DNA from: Setophaga petechia
Taxonomy: Eukaryota > Chordata > Aves > Passeriformes > Parulidae
Assembly (NCBI GenBank): GCA_024362935.1
Contig: JANCRA010000011.1
Location: forward strand, 434,001-498,000
Length of the DNA: 64,000 nt
Direction of reading: 5' to 3'
Shown here: in pieces, positions 40,832-52,568 of the stretch
Numbering within the stretch: the stretch's first letter is position 1
Layout of the letters: every line of letters begins with the position of its first letter
Translations under genes and position numbers: made by a program
Notes under the pieces: model-generated
Told to the model about the DNA's origin: nothing
What the model saw: the letters and a program-made list of their open reading frames with translations, nothing else
Databases searched by the model: none

Positions 40832-42256
40832 AATTTCTGTTATTCTCTATATAATAGAATATACCTCAAAATTTCCCAATACCATGAATATATACCTTAA
40901 ACTTCCTATGAAGCCACTAAATCAAAAGATTTACTGACTTTACTAAAAAATCTTAATCTTAAACTCATGATTTTGATCTGAAACTGAGAAAGTCAGTTCT
41001 ATGTGGTTTCTATTTGGACAATTATTCCATCGTGTGTGTGTACTAGTCAACTGAACAGCTAACTCTGGCTCTTAAATTCCCTGCTGGGAGCTAGACACCA
41101 CAACTTTTTGACAGCCTAATCTTTTTAGAAGTTTAAAAAAAAGGAATTTCTTCCTTGTCTCCCCTATCAACAATTTCTACTGTCTTGTAAAAATAAGGTT
41201 TTTAGAAACTTTGGTCTGTGTATTTTGACAGTTCATGCTCCCTTGTCATTGTACTTTTGCAAAGCACTTTGAATTCTGCAGTCAAGATTTTTAGTTTTCC
41301 ATTTATCCAAATGATTGAATCTTTCAAAGTAGCTAAGTACAACAACTACAGAAAATTATGTATTGTAAATGGTTTTTCTGATGAGCAAACAAATAATGTC
41401 TCATGCACTGCAACATGGAGCCAACATGGCCACTGAAGAGACAAAAATATTCTCTGTCTCCTCTATCCATACCATAAACCATTTCTGTGAGACCTGGAAA
41501 CAGTTCTGCTTGGATTTTATGCATATTTTTATGGTACACTCAACATATACAACTTGGAAGTAACACGAACGTGACATTTCCAAACGTCTTTAACACCAGT
41601 TTTGCACTGCTTCCCTTCCATTTGCCTTTCCTTTTCAATATGTCAGGCCTCACCTGAGCACTTTTGAAAAATCACACTTTGGAATTTTAGATAACATGGA
41701 AAGATGCACAAAACCCAACTTTTTCAGTTTATTACAAAAAAGTATCCTTTAAAGAAAATATTCACATAATGAACTTTCTTCTCAGTGAGAGTGAAGAACA
41801 AAACTGAATAATATCAGTACCAAGAATACAACATGAGTAAAATATCAGAGGGATATCTGGGGAAGTTATATATGAAAGTTAGGGCATAAGAAATAAACAG
41901 TTGTAACATCCAGGCACACAGGTAATAAAATCTACCAACTCTACACACAAGTATGACAGTTGAAAAAATGTTTACTCTCAACAGCACAAACATAACTGGA
42001 GGCCAAGATAAGACCTTTAGGAAAATTTGACTCTATCAGTCTAGCTTACCAGATACATATACATGCATATATCAAATTTTCAAAAGCTAATAAAAGGAAT
42101 ATGATTATGAAATTCTGTTCCTGCCTAGACTGAGATGTACAGCATTAAACAGAAAATGTAGCTAGTATAACAAGAAATTTCTGTAGCTAGCACTACAGTA
42201 AGAGTTGTATATGCTGCAAAAAGTACAACATTAAAATCAATGAAATGTTTACATAC

Positions 42257-42369
42257 TGAAAGTTGTCCAGACAAGAACTGTGGAACATCCCTTAACATGC
42301 CAGGACTCATAGGAGAAGTCACTGAAATAGAAGGTCGGTCCATTTTTTGAGATTCAAATGAACTAGAAC
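42257..42369 (-). CDS. RIMS2: RIMS2 exon: Ser/Pro-rich linker before C2A (113 bp)
   Basis: Between acceptor TAATTACAG and donor GTATGT, one carried base plus 113 bp gives exactly 38 codons: SSSSFESQKMDRPSISVTSP, then MSPGMLRDVPQFLSGQLS. It closes in phase 0 before the C2A exon. SQKMDRPSISV with TSPMSPGM distinguishes RIM2 from RIM1. The segment is likely disordered, with several Ser-Pro sites. Confidence 0.97.
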
Positions 42370-43500
42370 CTGTAATTATAAACAAAAATACTTTATACAT
42401 AGTAGAAGTTATGCATATATTTCAACATTCTTCAACAGAAATGATAGAAATATAACCAAACAGGCAGTAAAATTGTGATAAATATCAGTTTTTAAAATCT
42501 ATTTAAAATTACCAAATTATGATACTCAATCTTTTGGTAATCAGATGCAATCAGGAGCTTTTATTTATAGAAGGAATATAGATTATTCAGATATTTCTGA
42601 CTGTAATTATGTCAGTAAGTTGAAGGTCCAAAAATAAACACTTCACTGTGGTCAAATGAATTCAGTCTTCTGACTTATTATCTCATACAATCAACCAATT
42701 TTTAATTAGATTTTTACAAAAATATCAAGATGTACGCAATGGTTTTGTACATTTTGTTTCAAATCTACAAGGTCTGAAAATGGTCAGAGGACAAGTTTTC
42801 ACATACAATACATAGAGGAAAATGAAGTATTTTTATAAATATAAAAGACAATCCACAGCTCACAAAACATAAAATTAATTTTAAGAATTGGGCAATGAGT
42901 AAAAAGTCATTGAAGGAGTTTTTCATATTATTATAATCAAGCTTATGTCATTTCATTTATTCATGGCTTCTATTATAATAGCATTCTAAAACAATGATAA
43001 AAAATAACTCCAGGCTGAAATCCATCTTATCAGATCCAAGCCAAAGAACAAGTTATTCTTCCCTACATGAAATATGGGTTTAGTCAATTTCAGTGCAGTG
43101 AGTGTCTCTAATAAAGTAAGGGTATTCTGAGTTCAAAATAGCTGTCACTCAGACAAAAACATTTCTTTCCCATTTTTAGTTTATAAGATACTATTGAAAT
43201 GCAAAGCAAGAGAACAGGAATTAAAAAATGTTATTAATGCTTTTATATATTAGTTAGAACTATATTTTCTTCAATCAAAACTCATCTAAGCTTATAACCA
43301 ATGTTGAACCTAAATCCCAATATTCTGTTTTGATAGCTTATTATTAAACAAAGGTAGATAGATAATACAATAAGATGACATATTGAGACAAATATAGACA
43401 AAAAGACAAGACCCATACTGACTGCAGAGGACATTTTTCATTCTATTTGTGCTTACATAAAAGAGAGAGAAGATTTTCCTACCCCACAATTGAAACTTAC
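42370..43500 (-). other. RIMS2: RIMS2 intron between the two linker exons
   Basis: About 1.1 kb of AT-rich sequence with no repeat, coding or structural signal that I can support. Confidence 0.8.
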
Positions 43501-43547
43501 TGGACTCCAGCTGTGCATGTGTGCTGTCGGGTATTCTGGGAATGTCC
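43501..43547 (-). CDS. RIMS2: RIMS2 exon: PDZ-C2A linker (47 bp)
   Basis: A 47-bp exon between TGATTTCAG and GTAAGT. With the two bases carried over it encodes GDIPRIPDSTHAQLES and leaves one base for the next exon. DSTHAQ is the RIM2 form; as I remember it, RIM1 has ESSHPP. This is unstructured linker in known family members. Confidence 0.96.
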
Positions 43548-44269
43548 CTGAAATCAGGAAAATTAAGACAGGCTGATCCTTCATCTAACAAGCATATTTA
43601 AATTTCAGTTACACTATAACACTTCTCAATCCACCATGGAATGCCTCAGGAATGGTGCATGATCTGCTGGTTGTCTTCAGCTACTGGGATTATTATCTGT
43701 TATCCAGTATAAATAATTTCAGTGTCAACTTAAATCCTACAGAAAAGATTTGGTGGAAGTAGGAAACAGGCTTCACAGTCACAAATAAAATAATTCAGTA
43801 AATAAAAGAACAATCTCAGAGTTAATGGTAGACTAAAACTGTGAGTAGTAGCTTGGCAATGTAATTAAATTTACTGGACCCTCACCAAAAGATACTCAGC
43901 TGCCAATCATGGCTATCCCAGTACATTTTTTACTGAACTTGAACCACAAATTCAATCTACCTTACCTTTTCCATAACCAAATAAAATGTATAAGTTCAGT
44001 TGGCAAAATTGCATTCTTTCACATACAAGACATGTTGCAGCGCCTGTATTAAATTGTGTGCAGAGCCACGTCATTTTAAATCACTCAATCACATCCCCCC
44101 AAGCAAAGGAACATATTATTCCTCTGGGGAGAGCAAACATTACTGTGTGCTAATAAAAACTATCAATATGCTAATAAACATTTTCAGAGCTATTTGAGCA
44201 AAACTGAGCAAGATTAAGAGCTTTAGTTCTGAGTCACAGCAAAAAAAAACATTTACAATCCTGTTGTGT

Positions 44270-44827
44270 GTTTCAGTGCAGTTGGTTTCTCCAAGGCCAC
44301 AGCCAGTCCTGAGGGGTGGCCATGGTGAGGAGAGGCTGTGGCTGCACCATGCTGGGCCCAGCTGGCTCCTTGGGTGCCTCTGTGATAACATATTTAACAA
44401 AGGACAAAACAGCTGTGCAGCAGCTGTGAGAGAAAACAATGAGCAAAAAAAGCCCATGAGAGAAAAGTCATCGCAGACACCAAGGTCAGGGGAGAAGTGA
44501 AGGAGGAGGACAGGCTGCAATTCCCTTTCCCCGTGCCATGGACTGCTTTGTGGAGAAGGAGGCAGAAAATCCAGGGGAAAATGAGTGAAATTTTGCCTGG
44601 GAAAAAGAGAGGTAGGGGTAAGGGGGCTTCAGTTTTGGTTTTATTTCTCACTATTCTTTTATTTTATTAATTCCTAAAAAATTAATCTTCCTCAAGTTTG
44701 TTTTGCCCACAATGGTAACTACTGAGTGGCCCATACACTTTTTCATCTTATTTCCTCCCTGAGTCCTGCTGAGGAGGGAAATGGAGAGAGCAAATCTTTG
44801 GTGCTCAGTCAAGGTCAACCCACCACA
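44270..44827 (+). mobile_element. Avian LTR-like interspersed repeat, copy missing the internal repeat block
   Basis: This copy shares its 3' third with the copy at 2.0 kb (TTTTGCCCACAA, then a GAGG-rich segment, ending GGTCAACCCACCACA). It starts earlier, with GGCTCCTTGGGTGCCTCTGTG and GGACAAAACAGCTGTG, which I recall as the 5' part of the same element. The roughly 45-bp periodic section is largely absent. Open frames inside are shadows of the repeat. Probably a solo LTR with an internal deletion; no coding remnants were seen. Confidence 0.65.
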
Positions 44828-46971
44828 AAGGTAAATGAAAAGGAAGCGGAAATGAAAAGAGTTCCAGTGATATCTACTGTTTCATACAATGAAAGAGTCA
44901 GTATGATACATAAATAACTTATCTATTTTCTTTAGAAAAACTTTTCCAGAATACCTTCAGTATATCTTTTCCAAATATTTTTCAAGACTCACTAGAAAGA
45001 CAGCTTTACTAAGTAGACTGAGGAATCTTTCCAAGTGAGTTGATGCACAGTATCCAATAATTGAAATAAACCAGAAGGCATGAAACTGCTCTAAGTGCCC
45101 ACTACAGACAAGAAAAAAATCTCTGTCTTTAGTACCCAAAATTTGTGAGAAACTCACAAGCAGTGTTGAAGAAGCAAATATTTCAATTTGTATATAAGGA
45201 GAATTTATAACAGGATCCAATACTTGCCTAGTAATTGACTCAGAGTTACACTCTTGAGCTTAACTCATAAATAAAAAAAAAAACTTCTACCACATGAGTC
45301 TGACAAGAAAACCTTGGGGAAAAAAAGATATATATAAAATTCATAAATCATTCTGAACAGAATGAATAGGAGTTTTCTATAGATAGCTGAGAAAATAAAC
45401 TTGAGAGCTTTGAACATTATCATTTACACTCCTAAAGCATACAGATCCCCATATTTCATGGCAGTGTGAATGGTTTTTCTTATAAGGAACTCTCATAGAG
45501 ATAAACAGATGGAGGAGAGGTAAAATTAGTTTCATAAAGACTCTTTGCATAGTAAGTTATGTTCCACTGCAAACAGGTTGTATAGAGTAATTATTAAAAG
45601 ACAGTGCATTATTTCTTCCAAATCCAAAACTGAAGAAACCATGAAAATAACATGCATTTTAAGTTCTCTGCTTCTGAGAACTAGAAGGCAGAAAAAAGGT
45701 AAATTCCTGTGCGTAAGGGACAGCCAGCTCACACTGATTAGCAATTTGGCCATCAATTTTTATTCTAAGATTAAAAAAGTGATAAATTGCATGATAAACC
45801 GGCACGTTTTGTTGGGATTTTTTCAGAATGGCTTTCAATTTTTTCTGCCTTGTCAGGTTAGCTTGTCATCTTCAGTTTTCATAGCACTCAGCCCATAATA
45901 AAGACAAAAACAAGTAACTGTCTTTACTGGAGTTTGGTTTTGTTCTCAGAGTATCAGGATGTGAACAGGTTCTCAGCTAAGTTAATTTCTAGTAAATGAA
46001 GATTTCTTGCACTATTTAAAGTGTTGCCATGAAACCATCAAGAAATTCTCCTTATAAATAATAGGATTTATCTCTTATCCTAAGAGTTACACACACCTAA
46101 CCAAAATCTAAAACCCACCAATTTGTGGGAAGTATTCATCAGTGAGACTCTTTTACATATACTGCAAACTGACACTGGGAATCAAATACACTGATCTTTT
46201 ATCACTGATCTAGCTCAGTTCTTCAGACTATGAGGTAAGTGGTTATGCAGAAAAAGGCATCTTGAGAGCCCACAACACTCAGTTTAAGGAATTATAAATG
46301 AGCTGCTCAAGTGACAGCAACATAATGGAGGGCATGATGATAAGGAAGTCAAAAAAGAGACAGCAAATATAAAAGCACAAGAAATAATTCAGGAGATTTT
46401 ACAGAATGAAAAGAATGCAGAAAAGTTTTTAAAAATGGGTTTTTTCAAGATGTGAGTTGTTATTTGAAACTTTTGCTATAAACTTCTATTTGAGAGATAC
46501 TATGGAAGATTTGTCCATGAAATTAATTTGAGACCTCCTTTGCTGAGACAAGTAATGTCTCAGAAAAGGAGTAAAGTCTGTCCCTTACCATTACTATTAT
46601 ACCCACACCTCCCAAACATGACAGATGATACAGTCATTACCCTAAAGGGGTTGCAATTCCATATGTATGCAGGACATAACCTCTCATCTCAGTGACAACA
46701 TAAAGCTAGTTTTTGTTATTATCAAGTTTGTTTAAAATTGTCAAATTAAATTCCTACACCTTAAGTTCCTGATGTGTCTAACACAATAAGTTCCTATTAT
46801 AGCTGAAACCCTAACAGTCATCCTCACTGAAATACCATTCTCAGATTATATAGTTCTAGATTTTTTTAGTACTTCGTAATTTTTAGTCATGTTTTCTTAT
46901 ATTAAGTTAATGTGTGTCTTATACAAAATAAAGGGATACATATAGTTATTTAAATGTAATTATAAAATCCT

Positions 46972-47085
46972 AAAACAGTCCAGGTTGGAAATGATCTTGA
47001 AAGATCACCTGGTCCAACCTAAAATGGAAAAGGGAATCTAGATGGTATTACCTATCACCCTGTCCAGTGCTGTGTCCTGTATATC
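46972..47085 (-). mobile_element. CR1 LINE 3'-end fragment
   Basis: CCAGGTTGGAAATGATCTTG then AAAGATCACCTGGTCCAACC, followed by AAGGGAATCTAGATGGTATT and CACCCTGTCCAGTGCTGTGT, reads as the reverse complement of a CR1 3' end. Old and diverged. Confidence 0.85.
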
Positions 47086-47983
47086 ACAAAAAAATCTGGG
47101 AGAAAAAAAGAAAATTCGTAATAACTGTAAATATCTTCAAAATCAGTGATAATCATTCCCCTCTTCACAACTCTGATGTGACCAGATACTTAAATTCCAA
47201 TGGAGAATTAAAAACGTGATGCATATGCCTTTAGGGCGTAGGAATTTGGAAGAAAAAGAACAGTTGAAGAAGAGGAAGTATAGTCCAATACAACAAAGCA
47301 ACTACTGCTATGAAAGAAAAAATAAAGTTTAGACATTGAGAAGTAGGTTTGAAGCTTAATAAAAATGGGCAATGTACAGCACTAAAGAAAAAGTCCTATA
47401 CAATTCTAACTATTCATTAAGGTGTGTTGGTGTGTTCTGCATTGCATAAAAAGCGATAATTTAACAGTTCCATAAATGAAGGTGATGTAAATGTGGATTT
47501 GAGACTTTCCAAAGCATATTGATTTTTTTCATTGGCATATTATATTTCACACAAAATTCTACATTTCAGATTGTCAATAAGTGGAGTTCATCATCAGTTC
47601 ATAGACCAATTATGATCTCATAATTTTACGTATGTATTATAAAAAATGGGGATAGAGAAATGAAAATCAACAGTCAAGAATCACAACAACCAGTATCACC
47701 ACCCTTTCAGATCCAATATAGGCTGGCTCACCAACTGAAAAGCTGGAGAAGGGAACATATTTTTTAACCATAACAGCACATGATGCCCGAGACTCTGAGA
47801 ACACAGGATTTCACACCAGTTCTTTTTACTCACTGGCATGATCTATCATTCTAGCTACATCTTTGGTTTACAGAATTTTGCATAAGATTTTTTGTTTTAC
47901 AATGTTAATGAATGTTTGATATACTCCATCCTAAAAGTGAACAGTTTTATATTATTTAATACAAAACACTTTGAATTACTTAC

Positions 47984-48107
47984 CCTATTGGTCTTGAAAC
48001 TACAAGCTCTACTTGTGGCTCAGGTTTGGATTCTAAAATTATATTATACACTTCCTCAAAGGTGGCTCCTTGTAGTATCCTTCCATTCCATTCTAATACT
48101 TCATCAC
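47984..48107 (-). CDS. RIMS2: RIMS2 exon: PDZ domain, C-terminal part (124 bp)
   Basis: One base from the previous exon plus 124 bp gives 41 codons and two left-over bases: GDEVLEWNGRILQGATFEEV, then YNIILESKPEPQVELVVSRPI. GDEVLEWNG is the PDZ GD-x-hydrophobic-x-x-(V/N)NG element, and the FEEVYNII segment is the helix that borders the peptide groove. The acceptor is CTTACAG and the donor a near-ideal GTAAGT. Ile where I remember Leu in mammals (NGRILQ) is a conservative change. Confidence 0.97.
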
Positions 48108-48830
48108 CTGTAAGTAATAACACCTTGCTTAGGAAGTTTGCTGTGGACAGCACTTACAACAACTATTTAACCCATTCTACTGTCAGTTTATTGGATTGTG
48201 AAACCTGTGTTATAGAACAAGTTTGGAGGCCTTCATGCAGGAAAAACCTGAGTATTAAAGGTTTTCTGCAGCTCAGCCTCAAACATGCAAAGTTCTGTGA
48301 AACAATAATATAATCAGTAGGACCCCACTGAGTTAGATGGTGCTCTTACTTGCTTTGGCAGCTGTGGCCACAGAAATCCCAACATGCTCTTTAGAAAATT
48401 CATAACTAAAACATCATATCTCATCAACTTGCTTCAGATAGTTCATATGCTAATATTTCTTGAACATCCAGTGTAGCAATCTATGGTTTGCATGTTGGAA
48501 CAGAAGCAGCTTCCTAGGCAAGGTGGTTCTGCTCTTACCTTTGTCATAGGTTGGTTTGCTTTAAACAAAATATACACCACAAAATGACTGGGGAGGACAT
48601 CAACAGAATATTACTTTGAGCATAAAAATGAGAATAAATATTAAAATATTTTTTGAACAGCATGAGAATATATATTTTCATAAAAGCAATCATCTAGTAA
48701 CAGTGTCAGGTTGAATTCTGCAGTATGTCATCACACCTATTCAATATAATTTCACATGTAATCAAACTTGCTCATTTGTTATCACCTCAGAAAAGAAACA
48801 CATCAGTATAGATCTGTAGTAGATACATAC
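48108..48830 (-). other. RIMS2: RIMS2 intron inside the PDZ coding region
   Basis: About 720 bp of unremarkable intron. A plus-strand open frame overlaps the neighbouring exon at 48026..48313 and is a shadow. Nothing else was seen. Confidence 0.8.
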
Positions 48831-48930
48831 CTGGTCTAAGGTGCCCCACTGTATCAGCTAAGCTTCCTTTTTTAACTTTGGTGATAAATGCGCAGAGTCG
48901 ACCTGATTCAGTCATCTTTCCTCCTACCAC
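48831..48930 (-). CDS. RIMS2: RIMS2 exon: PDZ domain, middle part (100 bp)
   Basis: Thirty-three codons plus one base read VVGGKMTESGRLCAFITK, then VKKGSLADTVGHLRP, with a split Gly codon at the end. The acceptor is TTGAAACAG and the donor GTATGT. It supplies the VVGG half of the ligand loop, the next strand, and the GSLAD...GHLRPGD turn typical of PDZ folds. The residues match the RIM2 pattern (MTESGRLCAFITK). Confidence 0.97.
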
Positions 48931-50763
48931 CTGTTTCAAATAGGAAGTATTTTCACAGTATGAAAATTACTTTAGATTCTTTAAATGTTCTGGCAATAGA
49001 AAGAATTCAGCTTTTTCCTTGGGTTTTATGTGGTCCAGGTAACACATATACACTTGGAAAAAACACCACAGAAGTTTGGCTATGGCAGGTTCTTTTTGTA
49101 GCTATTCTGACAATTTGTACAATTGAAAAACAATGTAAATAGAGAATCCTAAAGCTTTTAAATTTTAGCAAATACATGTATAGTATCTCATTGTATTATC
49201 AATTACCACCCAAAACAATGTAAGTTATTGGTCATTTAATTACTCACTTTTTTAACTGGGAAAAGATATATTCATGTAACACAACTCAGGATGTTCACAG
49301 TAAGCAATGAAATTCCCTTTGGCTTGGCAAGTCAGATGAAAGCACTTGTCATACTGAAAGTCCAGACAGGATGTGGCTTTCTCTACAGGGAACCTCAACA
49401 GGTTTGACCTTAATATTTATCTTACAATCAGTCTTACATGGTCAGAATCAGTAATCACTGAATAATCTTCAAATTCTTGAAGTTTCTTAACGACCTTCAT
49501 ACTGGGACTTAAAATTTGTAATACTAAATCCAATTTAGTTTACTTTCAATATGTAAATACTTGAAAATTCGGGTCAGGGATAACTGTTGGAAATCACTCT
49601 TTCCAGAAGTCTATTGAGATTAAAAAGTAGTTACTCTTGAATCTGAACTATTAATGAATCTCACTGAAGAGTTTATCTTCATAATATGAGATTTGAGAAA
49701 TTTTAACATCGATGTTTAAACAAAAAGTGCTTCCTAATGGCACTGTTAATCTTTTCTCTTGCATTTTCTGACAAGACAGAAATGAACATTTAAAACTTGA
49801 TGTTCAACTGTCTTCTCCATTGACTTAAAAAAAAATTATTTATTAATTAAATAAAAATTTTAATTCTTTCCAAAATATGTTAGCATATGTAATACATAAC
49901 CACACTGATTTAATCCTTATTCACAGGATGTGACAATAATGTAATCTGTATACCTGAGGTGAAGTAAGAGTCACGCTAAAGGAGAACAGAAAACTTAAAC
50001 TCCTTAATAATTTCTCACAGCAATGATATGGAATCAAAATAAATACATGTCTGTTTCTTTCACTGTTTATAGTTTGTTCTCATTCTTGTACTAGCATTTC
50101 TGAGACTGCAAATAATAATATCACACAAAATTGAGATTAATATATGAGCTAAAAATAATTAATAATGTATTTAAAGAGCACTGCATCATGAAAAAGATAT
50201 TAACACATAAAAAAGAGTAAATTTTATGATAAAAACCAAAAACATGAAACAATTTTCCATTTTTTGTTTTTAAACAGCGGCAAATCTAACAATCAGAGGA
50301 GAGAAAAATTCAAAGAGGAAGTTCCATTGGCATACTCTGGTCTGGACTGAAACGTCATGAACTCACAGCTGGCCCCCAGGTCTTCAAGAGGGATAAATTT
50401 TTTTCACTTTTCTTCTCTTTCTTGGGAAATAGAAGTTATAACATGGTGCAATGCTCCATACTGAAGAAGACAGACAGGACTTGGCTTTCCTAGCAAAGGT
50501 GCAATTTGCACTTTGCTAAGAAGACGCCCTCAGAAAACATCTGAAAGCATGTCTAGCTTTCAGAAAGACACAATTTTTTAATTCTGCCAAGGACCCTACA
50601 AAATTACTCTACGTAAATTAATATATTATGTCTATATGGTAATTTTGAGAATGATAAGGCATTATCTTTATTGGCATGCATGCACTATATAGTATGAGAA
50701 TAATTATAAAAGTAGCTAGTTTAACTGAGAGAGTTGTTAGTTTCAAAATTGTTCATCACCAAC
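48931..50763 (-). other. RIMS2: RIMS2 intron inside the PDZ coding region
   Basis: About 1.8 kb of AT-rich sequence. No repeat family was recognised with confidence, and nothing coding was recognised on either strand. Confidence 0.8.
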
Positions 50764-50883
50764 CTTCAATCCAAGCATTGCTCCTGAATCTCTAGGCACA
50801 CTTCCATCTTTCAGTCGCTTATTTAACAAAATCCGACCAATGAGACGATCTCCATCTTTGGATGGTTGCCAAGTTACTGGATG
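50764..50883 (-). CDS. RIMS2: RIMS2 exon: PDZ domain, N-terminal part (120 bp)
   Basis: Forty complete codons, phase 0 at both ends, read HPVTWQPSKDGDRLIGR, then ILLNKRLKDGSVPRDSG, then AMLGLK. The GLK at the end, continued by VVGG in the next exon, forms the carboxylate-binding loop of the RIM PDZ domain. In the family this domain binds ELKS/CAST and the C-termini of N- and P/Q-type calcium channels. KRLKDGSVPRDSG is RIM2-type; RIM1 has a shorter, different loop here. The acceptor ends ATGATAG and the donor is the slightly unusual GTTGGT. This is the common exon to which either alternative exon can splice. Confidence 0.97.
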
Positions 50884-52241
50884 CTATCATATGGTGTTAA
50901 TGGAAAATACAGTGAATAGCATTTTAATGAAAAATATTTCAGTAATACTTTTCATTTGCTGATATATTTTAAAAATGCTATGAAAGTATTATGATTACAC
51001 TAAAATTTAATAGAAAAAATGACAGAAAACTGTGCTGGAAAATATTTATTTGGACGTATCATGCATCAAAATGGATGTCTAATATTTAATACCATTATCT
51101 ATTTTACTAAATCAAATTTGTAAACATCTAGAATGATCTTTCAATCTTGATTTGACAAAGATAGACAAATACCCATAGTTATCTACACACAATGAGATTT
51201 ACACCTGGGTACTGAGAAAAACTTTGCTAAAAGTCAAGTATAAGAATAATACTGGAAAAGAAGTTTAACTCAAACTGAAAGTTTGATATCAGAAACATCT
51301 TATTTTTTCCACTACCTCAAACATTTCGATTTTTATCCAACCAAGACCAACAAATATTTCTAGTGTTTTACTTTCTCTCAGTAGTAGTAGATTCAAATTT
51401 AAAAATACTGGTAAAAGGTATATTCATTAATTAATTTTAATATTCTGTTTCTTTCTTGGAATAATTAATTCACACATGAAGCACAGTTACAGTGAGCATT
51501 ATTATGCCATTACTATACATGGGCACAGTTATACTTGTCTATTGGCCTAATTAATGAATTGTTCAGATTTTCTTTTGTGTAATCATAGTACTTTCTCACA
51601 GAAAAATATTATTTCATGCTCTATTTCATGCAAAATTAGCAGGCACAGATAAATCTGCTCCCATTACAACTAATAACTCTAAAAAGATTTATCATAATCT
51701 CCACCAAACAGAAAGCAAAAATAAAAAACACCAAAGCAGATGGCAAAGCCTTTAATTCTGCACAGTACTGCACAAAAATTACATGGCAACAAAACAAATG
51801 AACAACTATGACAGTGAAAGGGAAAAAAGAAAAACAACTTTTCTGTGCAGAGAGACCCAATTTTCTCCCTTTTTCACCTGGGGTTTGAACTATTAATTTA
51901 ATTTCAGCCCCAGGAGTTTGGAAATAGAAAATCAAATAGGCCAATTGGTAGAATCCTTATTGTTAATTACTTTGTTCTTGAAGGTAATATCAAGATATGC
52001 TAATTTGCAACCATAAGAACATTCCTTTATGCCTCTCAATTTTTTTTCTTAGGCTGCCAAACAGTAAAAGCTGCAAGCATGCAAAGACTTTTCATTTGTT
52101 TTTCTTTTCTGCACCTTGAGAAATGCTATATTGCCTCTAGAAACACCCTATCTTTTATTTTATGCACTATTTTAATGAGTGACAGAGAGCAAACAAAGAC
52201 CAAATGAGCGGGTTAAAATGCAGGCTCCATAATCTCAGTAC
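50884..52241 (-). other. RIMS2: RIMS2 intron between exon B and the first PDZ exon
   Basis: AT-rich intron sequence of about 1.36 kb. An open frame lies on the minus strand at 51636..51944 but shows no recognisable protein similarity or splice context. Nothing else was seen. Confidence 0.8.
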
Positions 52242-52450
52242 CTTCTCACTATGGCTATGTTCCTCGTTTAGAGTGGTGCTACTACACGTATCTACCCCAG
52301 AGTCTTTTATCTGAGGCTCAGACCATTCCAAGTCCTCTTCCAAGGAGTGGCCACCAAAGCACACCATTTTCTTTTGCCTCTCGGATAAGGTGTTAGAATC
52401 CGACAAAACTGCCTGCTCACTAGTTTTTCTTTTTCCCCTTTGACTGTCCC
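52242..52450 (-). CDS. RIMS2: RIMS2 alternative exon B (209 bp), acidic Ser-rich region before the PDZ domain
   Basis: After an acceptor ending CTTATAG come two bases of a split codon and 69 codons: a basic start (DSQRGKRKTSEQAV), then SDSNTLSERQKKMVCFGGHS, then an acidic stretch with SLEEDLEWSEPQIKDSGVD, ending HSHSEK before donor GTACTG. It finishes in phase 0 and joins to HPVTWQPSKDGD of the PDZ region. I recall this segment in longer RIM2 isoforms. It has no named domain. The RGKRKTS and SDS motifs look like kinase-substrate contexts, but that is inference. Including both exon A and exon B with the intron removed would shift the frame. Confidence 0.93.
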
Positions 52451-52568
52451 CTATAAGTGTGGGATAAAAAAAAGGATACAAAAAAAGAAAACATGCAAAG
52501 GTGTAAATAAAACCAAGGAAATGTAAAATGATAAAGGCAACTAAATGGTAAGGCTCCACATGTCTCAC
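52451..52568 (-). other. RIMS2: 118-bp intron between the two alternative RIMS2 exons, open in frame
   Basis: This interval runs from the donor GTGAGA of exon A to the acceptor CTTATAG of exon B. It has no stop codon in the RIM2 frame. Its length is one more than a multiple of three, and that spare base plus the two leading bases of exon B makes a whole codon. Retention would therefore join exon A to exon B in frame through about 40 added residues that are strongly hydrophobic (for example HLVAFIILHFLGFIY). The hydrophobicity largely follows from the T-rich composition of the sense strand, so it need not mean a functional membrane segment. Confidence 0.7.

Larger units (their letters stand above)
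29264..42256 (-). other. RIMS2: Large RIMS2 intron before C2A (about 13 kb)
   Basis: No RIM2 exon was recognised here. Noted items are a perfect 23-bp palindrome with an AP-1-like core at 35657, an 18-bp direct repeat pair at 40779/40814, a possible CR1 scrap at 32722, and GC-richer unidentified stretches at about 29.93-30.25 and 37.44-37.70 kb. A purine-rich stretch lies near 31.45-31.70 kb. Short open frames on both strands have no recognisable product. Confidence 0.75.
43548..47983 (-). other. RIMS2: RIMS2 intron between the PDZ end and the linker exon
   Basis: About 4.4 kb. It contains an LTR-like repeat copy at about 44.27-44.83 kb and a CR1 3'-end relic at about 46.97-47.09 kb, described separately. 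Open frames within 44.1-44.7 kb lie in the repeat and are not genes. The remainder is AT-rich and featureless. Confidence 0.8.

Noticed and set aside
44140..44651. Overlapping open frames of 126, 85 and 78 codons as a gene
   Set aside because: They overlap the second LTR-like repeat copy on both strands and have no recognisable domains.
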